A DNA stretch of 64,000 bases from Pyxicephalus adspersus (lineage: Eukaryota > Chordata > Amphibia > Anura > Pyxicephalidae), in the NCBI RefSeq assembly GCF_032062135.1, contig NC_092860.1, positions 70,222,843-70,286,842 of the forward strand, in the 5' to 3' direction. The notes below the pieces were generated by a model. The model was not told where the DNA came from. It was given only the letters and a program-made list of their open reading frames with translations, and did not search any database. Shown one piece after another: positions 41,501 through 53,500 of this stretch (position 1 is its first letter; the number at the start of each line of letters is the position of its first letter). Position numbers and translations under genes: made by a program.

Positions 41501-44500
41501 CAATATTTTAAGCCTTTGCTTTCTCTATGTTAGTAGGGGTTCCATGATGTAATACTCTGAATTCCTAATCCAGCAAAGTTCAGAAGTCTGTGGGACCTTT
41601 TTTGGATTTTCCATCCCTATGTTTCCTGTATCTAATCATCTAATTGGGAGACTGCTCCCCACATTCCTATAGTAGATGGTTAACAGACCAGCAAACCTTA
41701 CATCAGCAAGACTCTCCTGAGGAATACCTGAATGCCTTGGCACCTACCGTTTGTCATCCAGAATACCTTACTTTGTTTTGTTTTTTTCACCTTGGGGTCT
41801 CATCAAAGAATAAGAAGGCCATGCTGCCCGGATTGCCTGAATCATCTGCATAGTAAATGGGACAAACAATTAGAAATCAATTTAGGGGTCACAGCTCCTT
41901 TATAGCATTTCCTCTTCCTGCGCAACAGCTATTGAAGTGTAATTGCACACCTACTGTAAGGCCGCAACCTAGTCTCCTGCTCACACATTGTTACTACTCC
42001 ATTAAACTGGCATTCTCAACTGCTTTTTTTGGTCAAATGAAGGCATGCTGGTTTCCTTGTGAGCTTTACTTATTTTTGAACTTTTCCCCCTGGGTGTACT
42101 AGTTCTTACCTGTCATGTGCTAACATAGAGCAGCCATTAAAAAGGAAAATGTATTACTTATTGTAATTTTCCTTTCCGGATAAGCTTCATGTAAGCATAT
42201 ATACCCACCCCTATTTTTTTTTTTTTAGACGGGCTAATTACGGAACACTAGGTGTATGGACCACCTTGAATTTATCTAGCTAGGTTCTGAGAGTGGGAGT
42301 GGAAAAGGGTAATTACAAGTAAGTAATTTTCCTTAATTTTTGAGTGGTTAGCATTTGTATTGCATTTAGGCAAAGTTGCAGGTGTGTGATATTACTGGAA
42401 TTTAGGTTTAACGAAATTAGGTCTAACAGTGTGGCACTGAATTTATTTTGTTGTGCTTTAACCATGGTTGTGCTGTTGAGAGCATTCCTTACCACACTTT
42501 ACCCTATACCTCCCTTAGGTTCCTTATGTTTTGTTTTTTATTGTTTGTTTTTTGTTTTTTTGTTTTTTACCCAATCCTTTGAGGTAGAATGGACACTTTC
42601 AGTATGTGATTGTCATACTTGGTACCTTTTTTTGATCCTATGAATTTTGTTTGACCATGATTTTTGCATTGTACTCAGTGGTAATGCACATTTATTCTTT
42701 GGATATTTCCATTTTTACTGTTTTATATTCTTTCCAAAAAGCAAAAAGTTTCCAAAAGCACCAATACATGACTTGTAAAAGAGCTATTTTTCATGTTCTA
42801 GATGACCACTCTCTCTACCCTATTTCACTAACCTAGCTGCACAATGTGTAAAATTTACCCAAGCACATCCTACTGTATGCTACATACTTACAATCCTTCA
42901 CAGTGTCTTGTTTTACTTACAGCTGACCACTTTGCACTGTGCATTATTACCTTATGTTTCATATTCTATACTACTGTATATGTTGTACTGTAAGAGTCAT
43001 ACACTCCACTGCAACTTCTGCTCTATACACAATGTACCTAATTCTGCTGCATTTGTACTCTGTACAACACAATATACAGAATGTAGTGTTCTGGTAACAT
43101 ACAAGTTAAAATAACATCCATACAACTTGTGAATCTAGCGAAAAAGTCTGAACACCCTAGTAGTATAATTGTCAAATATCCAAAAAATGGATTTCAGCAC
43201 TGTTCTATGGTTAGCGGAAAATGAGTGGGTGGTACAGTCATTTGTGTTGGTTGTTTACTGGGAGGTTTAGTTGCCCATCATTAGTGTCAGTGAAAGAAAT
43301 GGTGTCCCATCATTGGTGTCAATAGAAAGAACCTTACCCCCATGTTGGTGTCAGTGAAGGAACAGTTCTAAAAGGGTCAATTAAAAGGGGGACTTTGGGA
43401 CCCACTGATGTAGAATAAACCTGGGTGTCCATAGTATAATAATTCAAAATTAAGTTGGATTTGTTCCAACACACAAGAAAATTACATCTATGATGCTATC
43501 TTTAAATGGCTAAACATACATATAAAAAGCTAAACACACGTATAAGGCATGTTTTGTCAAGGGTTCATTTCTTTTCTTTTATCGTTTATTTTCATTGCTT
43601 TTCTTAATTTTTTTTTTTATTGGGGTTATAGATCAAAAAGTGTATGATTATACTTTATCCACCTCTTCCTTACAGTACCCTATTTAGTACCCTTACACGT
43701 TTCCTTAAGGAACCAGTCATATTTACTAGACAAAAAGAGGAATATAATGTGTTGTTTCAAGGGACATTGTATCATTGATTTAGGATCTTTTAAAAAGACC
43801 TTTCTAAATATAAATAATGCTTTTTATTATAATGCTATTAGTACTGCTATTGTACTACAGTGCATTTTATAAAGCAAACAGGGGCAGAAATAAAATATGT
43901 ACATATTATGACAGATTTTTCCCTTTCTGACTACTCTCTGCTGCTCTTTACCTTGTCAATATGTCAACAGTAGTTGTTAACTGAAACTGTGTGCAGGAGA
44001 ACTGATACAAATGTAAACAAACCATGCTGAAGCTGCTCCCTTATGCACAGGCTTGAGCACAGCTGAGCCTGTGTTTAGAGAGAGAGGGTCCCACGATAAT
44101 GTGAACTACCCATAGTTGGGACCAAAAACTCTTTTTTTAGGGCACTACCACCATATTGCACACTATATAGAACAGCTTTTACAACCATTAACGCACACAG
44201 ATGACCCTTATATCAACGTGTTCTCTTTATATTCATATTGAAAAATAAAAATGAACATGCTACATTTTGTTACAACAACGACAAATGTGTAATTTCAATG
44301 TTTATTGTTACAGTATTTTTTATTTATCTTTTTATGCAGCAAGTTTCAAGCGACCAGTTGTGGTACTGGGTCCTATATCAGACATCGCACACATGAAGCT
44401 TTGTTCAGAGTTACCACAGGAGTATGAGGCTGCTGGTGAGAATATCCCTTAAAAAGGAGTTTATTTATTTCACATATTCTATTAAACAAAACTTGTTAGA

Positions 44501-47500
44501 ATAGAAATTTAGGAAATGCAATTGCTTCCTTTCCCCGCTCTATTTCCATCAGAAGGATAACGGCCTCAGTGCCTAAAAATCAACAATCGAAAGTGTCAAC
44601 TTTCATATTTTCTTATCAATAATATACAGTTCCTAATTTTTCCATCTGACAAAATTGTTTCAACATTGTTTTTTGATAAATTCCACAAATGTCTTGTTAG
44701 CATTGGTCCTTTTCATTGTCAGTGTTAGGTTTATATTTTTAGTACACAACATAAAATTATCTTCTGACACAAAAAAAAAAAAAAAAACTCCTTGGGGGAA
44801 AGTAAATTACCAGTATGTTTTTGAGACAAACTTACCTTAAAAAATATTTTTTCACTCTGCAAAGTTTATCTTGAAAGGAAAATATTTTGCCAAGGCTAAG
44901 TTTTGGGGGAAAGTAACTTACCAATATGTTTTTGAGATGTGGGAGGAAACCTGTGTGCTTACTAAAAAAAACCTATGCAAACATGGAGAGAACAAGAATG
45001 CTAGCCAATATTGGGCATTTCTTACAAATGGTATGTTGTAAAGCTGGATGAATTGATTCTCCCAGGTTTTTTGTATAGTTTCTTAAATTGTGATTCTCTT
45101 AAAGCTGTTATGGTTTTGCTTCTTTTTGTATTTAAATTTCTTTTTTTTTTTTGGAAGATTATATATTCTCCCAAGGTGTTCTAGTTTTAAAAGGTATATA
45201 AATTAAGATTAATCTTATAAATTAAGATTCCATGTTATATTAAAAAAAATGGTCTTTATGGACAGGTAATTTGTAAAGTAATATAACAAATGTAACAAAA
45301 TGTAAAATGAATTTAGATAACAATCTGACTGTAAATATAGTGTAAATATGTCTTGTAAAGTCTGACTTTATTTCCAGAATCTGTTGCTCGGGATGATGGA
45401 ATGTCCAAAGTCATAAAACTTCCAGTGGTGAGAGAGATCGCTGAGAGGGTAAGAGAGAGTAGACAAGCTGAAATGTAAAAGATTCTTTAGCACTTAGTCT
45501 GTTAATCCTAAATTTATTCACAAAAAACTGCATGCAATACAAATATTTAAAGACAATAGGCAATACTAATATATACTAAGGACCTCATTATATTCAAAAT
45601 ATTACTTGGTTTAGGGAAGTTTCTTCATTTTCTCTCAATGGGGCAAGCGATGACCTCCAGGACTTTTAATTATTTTATGCAGGAGATAGGAGCTTGTTTG
45701 GTTTTAAGGTCTTTAATCTTTTGCTCATTAGGTCATTTCAACTATGCAGTCTTTCTGCTCATTTTAAATACCTAGTCAGAACTCGAGTTTCACATCCCTT
45801 CAGCAGGCAAAGGTCCAAATAGGATCTTTTTAGACTTTTCACATTTTAGGGGGGAGGTAATCTTATTTATTATGTTATGCTTGAAATAATCTAATTGCAG
45901 TGCTAAGTGTCATATTTGGGTCATCAAATCAATGATAAACAGTCCAAAATATTATGCCATTGTAAAATTCTAGCACACAGGAGATAACTGCAAACTCACA
46001 AAAACAATACAGTGAGGGAAAGAAGTATTTGATCCCCTGCTGATTTTATACATTTGCCCTCTGACAAAGAAATGATCAGTCTATAATTGTAATGGTAGGT
46101 TTCAACAAAAGAACCCTCAAAAACCCGGTGCTCAAAAGTCAGAGCTTGATGTGCATTCTAATGAAGAAGCACCCTCTGTAAGGGAGTGTTCCTAAATCCC
46201 AGCTTGTTACAGTACCTGTATAAAAAACGCCTGTCCACAGAAGCAATCAATCAGATTCAAAACTAGCCACCATGGCCAAGACCAAAGAGCTGTCCAAGAA
46301 TGCCAGGGACAAGATTTAGACCTGCACAAAGCTGGACTGGGCTACAAGACTATCGCCAACCAGCTTGGTGAGAAGGTGACAACAGTTGGTTCGATAATTC
46401 GCAAATGGAAGAATCACAAAATAAATGTCAATCTCCCTCACTCTAGGGCTCCATGCAAGATCTCCCCTCGTGGAGTTGCAATGATCATGAGAACAATGAC
46501 GAAGATACCCAAAACTGCACGGGGGGATGATCCCAGGGCAGCTGGGACCATAGTCACCAAGAAAACAATTGGTAACACACTGCGCCATGAAGGCCTGAAA
46601 TCTTGCAGAGCCTGCAGGGACCCCCTGCTCAAGATAGCACATGTATAGGCCCATCTGCAGTTTGCCAATGAACATCTGAATGATCCAGAGGAGAACTGAG
46701 TGAAAGTGTTGTGGTCAGATGGAACCAAAATTGAGCTTTTTGGCATCAACTCAACTCACCTATGACCCCAAGAACACCATCCCCACTGTCAAACATGGAG
46801 GTGGACACATTATACTTTGAGGGTGTTTTTCTGCTAAGGGGACAGGACACCTTCACCGCATCGAAGGGACAATGGACGGGGCCATGTACCATCAAATCTT
46901 GGGTGAGCACCACCTTCCCTCAGCCATGGCATTGAAAATGGGTCGTGGATGGATATTCCAGCATGACAATGACCCAAAACACACAGCCAAGGCAACAGAG
47001 GAGTGGCTCAAGAAGAAGTACATGAAGGTCCTGGAGTGGCCTAGCCAGTCTCCAGACCCTAATCCCCATACAAAATCTGTGGAGGAAGCTGAAGGTTCGA
47101 GTTGCCAAACATCAGCCTCGAAACCTTACTGACTTGGAGAGGATCTGCAAAAAGTAGTTGGACAAAATCCCTCCTGAGATGTGTGCAAACCTGGTGGCCA
47201 ACTACAAAAAACGTCTGACGTCTTTGATTGCCAACAAGGGGGTTGCCACCAAGTACTAAGTCATCTTTTGTGAAGGGATCAAATACTTATTTTACTCCTT
47301 ACAATCCACATCAAGCTCTGACTTTTGAGCACTGGGTATTTAAGGGTTCTTTTGTTGTTATTCTGTCTCTCACACTTACAATAAACCTACCATTACAAAT
47401 ATAGACTGATCATTTCTTTGTCAGAGGGCAAACGTACTAAATCAGCAGGGGATCAAATACTTTTTTCCCTCTCTGTACATTCTATTGGGTATCACAACTG

Positions 47501-50500
47501 TATTTGAGTATCATCATAAAAGCTTAGCTAATTTAGTTACTCTAACTATTCTGTATACACTAGTGTTCAAGTTAGGCGTATAAAACATGCAACATAGCAT
47601 GCAGCAGTCAAGAAGGCACAAAGATCAGCCCAGATGAAGTGGTGGCCAGTGAGGCTGGAGAGGGCAACCACTAGGATGCAGGATGGGTAAAGACAGGAAG
47701 CAGTGGGGGACAGCCATATTGTCAGAAGGCTCCAAAATAGAGAGGGGATTAGCCCGGATGGAAAAAGGGACAGTGAGGACACAGGAGGGACCAGTCAGTA
47801 GCAAGTCAGCCAGGCGCTATTTCAGAACAGGAGAAGAAAGCAATTCTCTTTAGAAACTTCAAGGCTCTCAAACCTTGGAGCAGACAATGTACCGTGAGAG
47901 GAAAAAAAACACACAAACAAAGATTTACTAAGGCTAGGAAGAGAAATGGACAGGTTACACCTAGTAAAAAATGGCACCATAGTAATACAGTTTTTTAAAC
48001 TGAACCCCCAAAAACTTTTAATAAGTAAAGGGAAGCAAGTTGCATATACAAAAACAAAACAAGTAGCTGTGGTTGTGCGTTTCTTACCTTAATCTCACCC
48101 CATAGACTCTCATAGCAGAGACAGTGTTCTTGAGGCTGCTAGTGCTGCTGGGAGAATGTGCAATTGGTGGGTGTGGCCTCCATTTGTGTGTTGACCTGTG
48201 GGTGTGATTTTGAGTTGTGTGTCGTTTGATAGGAGTGGTATGGAGCCCTACATCATTGGTGGGAGTGGCTTTCTGCCATTCTAGAGCTTGTCACTCATCA
48301 ATGCTTGGCAGAGGCTGCAGAAAAGCAAAACAGCAGATCTCAGCACAATCCATCTGCACACACTGGTGTGAGCTTGGGGGCAGGAGTGAGGGCAGAGAAA
48401 AAAGACTGGAATGGATGGCAAGGTCAATAGTACCACACACAAGATGGCCACTTCATACATATAATTGACATTTTAATAGTCATGGATGCAAGCTGACACA
48501 GACCAGCGCCACTAATGGTACTGACATTCTAGTAAGAAAGTGAGAATAAAAATCTAATAAAAAACATGATGTGGGAGTTTAGGTTCACTTTAGGACAAAA
48601 GTGTATTCATTCATTCCTGGCAGCCCGTTATGTCGGCCAGGATCATACACTGAGCTGCACATGCTTAGCTTAGTATACATTCAACAAAAGTTTGTAAACA
48701 GGCAGAGAAGTTTGTTTTATTATCAGACAATTATTTACCGCTTTCTTCTTGAATACAACTCTCTTCTGTAGACATATAACTACCACTGTGATGCAAGTAT
48801 TCTGGGAAATGTAGTCTGGCATATATTATTCCCCTTACTCTGTTGACCCTTATACTTACATAATTAGGAGATGAGAGGAAATGTATTATACAAGCAGATA
48901 CTGTCCTGTATGTCCCATAAAACATTATTCTGCCCACCTATAGCCCAGACATCTAAGCATGTCTCTACATGCTTGGGCCTGATTTATTAACCTCCCTGGA
49001 GGTATTCCTGAGTGTGGTTCTGGGTTAATTTTTAGTTACAAAGCGGAAACCCCGAGCCACACTCAGGGTGGAATTGTAAGGGAGTTTAACACTTCTACCT
49101 GGTTCCCACGTCCCAGCAGTGCCCGCGGTATCCTCCAGCGATATCCGCAGCATCCTCCAGCTATGCCTGGCATCTGCTTCGGCATCACCAGGCTACACAG
49201 ATGCTGGCCGGCATCTGCGTTGGCGATGCGAGGCCAGGGGAAGCGGATGCTGGCCGGGCATCTGCTTGCAAGCCTACCATCCCATGGGGATGGTAGGCGG
49301 AGCCAGGTGGGAAAATTTAAATAATTAGTATTTTTAAATGTACAGCTTTTACATTTAAAAATACTCATTATTCGAACTGCCAGGGAGGTTAAAGCTCTCC
49401 AAGGTTGGAGAAGATACTTTCATCAGTGAAGCAGGGTGATCCAGCAAACCTGAAATGGATTTCTATTTGCAAACATTTTCAGTCCTGGACCAGATCCATT
49501 TCAGGTTTGCAGAATCACCCAACTTTACTGACGAAAGTGCATCCTCTCCATCTTAGGAGAGCTTTAATTAATCAGGTTCTTTGTATTCATTTATCACCCC
49601 AATTGCTGTTAGAGTTTGGATAGCATAATTTTGGGTTTAGTTGGGCTTAAATCAAAGAGCTGTAATTCATTCTGAAATAATTCTGAAGCAAGGCCAGAAT
49701 GAGAAATCTGCCAAGCTAAGTCTCTACACAAGAAAGGAGGCCTGTCTGTAAAAAGAACCTCCCTGCTTACATATTTTGCAAGTGGAACAATAGTTTAAAC
49801 ATTTGAAGACATTCAAGACAGTTCCATCAAACTCTTAAGGTCAGAGTGCCGAAATTACAAAAAAACTAAGAGCTACAGTTGTGTTAAGATTAACAGCAGT
49901 GTGTTTTAAAAAATAAAAGTTAATAAAGTTCAAAATCCTTATAATAGCTTTTACTTCCATACAGACAAATGCATTGGGAACACTGCAAATTCTATTCCAA
50001 ACAATAACATGAACATTTTTCTTTTATCAGATTTGTGTTATTCCTTTACAGAAGGGTACGAAAAAGGGAATATTAGCTTTTTCAAATAGGTGTCTGCATT
50101 CTTCTTTACAAATTCAAACATTTACTGTGTAAACTGAAAAAATGTTTCAATATTTCATATTTCTTTTGAATCACTGAACAAATATTTAGTTGTATAATTA
50201 CCATTTCTGAGAACTCCAAATTCTGGCACCTGTAAACAGGTATTACAGTTCGGGATGGTTGGACTTCCTCCCACAATTCTTCTACATTTTTTGGGGTTTT
50301 TCCTCAGAAAACGGCAATTTTGATCTAACCCCACAAGTTTTCTATTGGATAAAGGTTCAGGGGTTGGGTTGGCCATTCTATACTATCAATCTTGTTGGTC
50401 TGGAACCACAACATTGCTCGTTTACTGGTGTGTTTGGCATTGTCATTTTAATGACATTTTTCCTCAGTATAAGGCAACATGACCCCTTTACATTGGTGTC

Positions 50501-53500
50501 TTTTAATTGTAACAGTACTCACAAGTAACTTTAGATCTTCTTTTATCTTCCTGGAGCTGATGATTTGCCATTTTGACCACTCTTCTATCCATGTGAATGG
50601 TAGTTTTGGAAGAAAACTACCATTCACATGGATAGAACATGCCTTTCAGGTTTTGGTTGCCATTTTAAAACATTTGAGATCATTTTAGTTGATAATCCTA
50701 TCATTTTCTGCACTTATGTATAGGTTTTCCCTTCTCCAAACAAATTGTAAATCAAAGTATGCTGTTCTTTTGAACAATGTCTGGAAAGACATATTTGAGA
50801 GATGATTTGTTCTTTTCATTCCTTGAATAAGGGCCTTAAATAATTGACACCTTTTTTTTCACAGGATGAATGACCTCACTAATTGAACTCCACACTACTA
50901 TTTGTTTTTGAAAGCCTAATATTCCCTTTTCTATAATTTCTGTATAGTAATAATACTATGATAATCTTCATGTTATGATTTGGAAAAGAATGCATGTTCC
51001 CTTATGCATTTGTGTGTATAGAAATAAAAGCTATTAAAAAGATTTTGAGCTTTATTCACTTTTTTTAAACACATGGCTTTTATTCTGAACACAGCTGTAC
51101 ATTTTGGAACTTACAGGCTTCGTTAAGCATGGTAAATGTTAAAGTCTATGACAGTACAATTTGACAATTACTGAACAAAGAAGGCTTTATATAGAAAGAT
51201 AAAAAAGGGTTGTCAGGCGAAAGCCTCTTCTCTATAAAAAAAAAAAGGACACGACAGCACAGCTTAGGTTTGCAAAGTTGATTTTGATTCAACCATATTT
51301 TGGAACAATGCCCTTTGGACAAAGACCAAGATGAAGATGTTTTTGCCATACTGCACATCGTCATGTTTGGCAAAAAAATAGACAAGGCATATCAGCACAA
51401 ACTCCTCCCAATAGTCAAGCATGCTAATGAAGTGGTAATGATATGGGCTGACTTTGCAGCCACTGGGCCTAGGCACCTTTCAGTAAATACAAGGTGCCCC
51501 AGGAAATCTCACTTCAACTCAAAAATGTATATACAATCAGGCTAGCTTATTGTTTTAGTAAAAGTAAATGAGATAAGGTTGCATTTCCTCTGTTTGAAAG
51601 AAGATACTGTCAGCCAACCCCAAAATATTAAGATACATATTTGAAATAGAAGAAGCAAACATAGGGGTTTTCTTTTGGCTAAATGTAGTACTAAATAGTT
51701 TTACACATGTAGATCAAAAAATAAAGCACAAAAACTTGTATAAAGTAGTTGTCTCAACCCTGCGGTTAGACACAGGGTTCCTTGGCATATACAACTATAC
51801 AAACACACCTATTTCTGTAGAAATGTATTCTCCTATTAGGTCCATATGAGAGATGAGTTACTTGAAACATGTATAACAAAGTCCATTAGTCTCTTTTTTG
51901 TGAGGCATTTCACCTTAATAGGTGCCTCAGAGGAGCTTGAGACAGGTAAATTTATGTTGTTTCAGGGGTAGATTGTATCTCTTTAAGCATTGTGTTTAGA
52001 GTACAGGAAAGTGGTCCTTTCCTTTAGAAGAAGTCTGAAGCAAAGCTCATATGAGGATTTTATAGCTACTACTTTACATGCAGAGAGCTAGTTGTACTCC
52101 AGTTGTACTCTAGTATATTTAAAGAAATTAGGAAACTTATAAATGAAAACTACTCAGATGGGTTTTCATGGGTATTTTAAATCGAATTAACTGATTATTG
52201 CTTTGCTTGTAAATTCAGCTTGCGTTAAGCGAAACTTGCAGTAAGGCAACTTTCAGGTTTTTTTAATGTACTATTTTTTTGCTTCCTTTTCTAGAATAAA
52301 CATGCTTTATTAGACATCACACCCACAGCAGTGGAACATCTTAATTATGTGCAGTTTTACCCTATTGTGGTGTTTTGCAACCCTGAGAACAGACAAGGAG
52401 TGAAAGCAATGAGGCAATGGCTACTCCCTGAATCAAAGAAGAGTTCACGCCGTTTGTATTCCCAGGCTGTCAAACTGAGAAAGAACTATTCTCATCTTTT
52501 CACTGGTGATTTTAAATTGCTTTTCTGCTTTATCCTTTACTAATATTTCCTCATTTTACTTCTCGTATAGCAAACCTTTTTTATTATATTATTTTTTTTG
52601 TTTTAGCCGTTATAAATTTGAGTGGAGCAAGTGATTCATGGTTTCGAAGTCTAAAAGAAATCATTCGAGCTGAACAGGGAAGAGCAATATGGACTACTGA
52701 AGATGGGGTAAAAGTTTACCCAAGAACATTTTTTACAGGGATACCTTTATCAGTGATTCTTTATAATTGATATTTTGTTTTGTATTAAAGGCTGAATCTT
52801 CAGGAGATGACCCATTAGACCTTTTAAATGAGTCAGCAGTTAAATCTACAGATTACCTGAGCTGTGACAGTCGTGCCAACAGTGATTATGAGGAGACTGA
52901 TGGAGAGGGTGGAGCCTACACAGACCATGAACTGGAAGAGGAGTTCCAAGAGCCTGCACTAGCCCGGTCTTCTGAACCTGTATCTGAAACTCAGCCTTCC
53001 TACCATGACATTAGTTCCTCATATGATCCTTCCTATATTTACAGAGGCCAATCACCTGCTGAAGAGCCATCTTACAGCGGTCCCCAGTCCCCAGATGGAA
53101 AGTTATCCTATTTCAGAAGTAATTCACCATCTTACAACATTTACAGACTTCCACAGGTATTTGAAAATTGTCTGTTCTAAATGTTTTGAAAAAGGTAAAT
53201 GCCAAAAAAAAAGAAGTGTATATACTAGCTCACAGCTTAGATTGGTAGAAAACATCATTTTTGAATATATACAACCAATATACTATACTTAGTTATATTA
53301 GTCCAAACAAGTTTATTAATAAAAGTAATCAGGTTATTAAGCCTTACTATCTTTAGAGGTATCTTTAGAGGGCAAAAACATTGGTTACACCATATATTTA
53401 CAAAATCATATAAGTATAGTATTTGTACTAAGCCACATCCCTCATACTGAGTTACAACCCCACAACATCTGCTTAGATTGAAATCATTTGCAAAGCTTTT

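Larger units (their letters stand above)
39229..44339. other. tjp3 intron 13, mostly unassigned
   Basis: No gene found. 39440-40100 and 41000-42350 look like old repeats with no recognised protein. AGGAAAATGTATTACTTATT and GTAATTTTCC near 42143-42175 form an imperfect palindrome resembling termini of DIRS-type elements, a weak guess. Minisatellites lie at 40381-40590 and 43274-43373. Confidence 0.4.
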
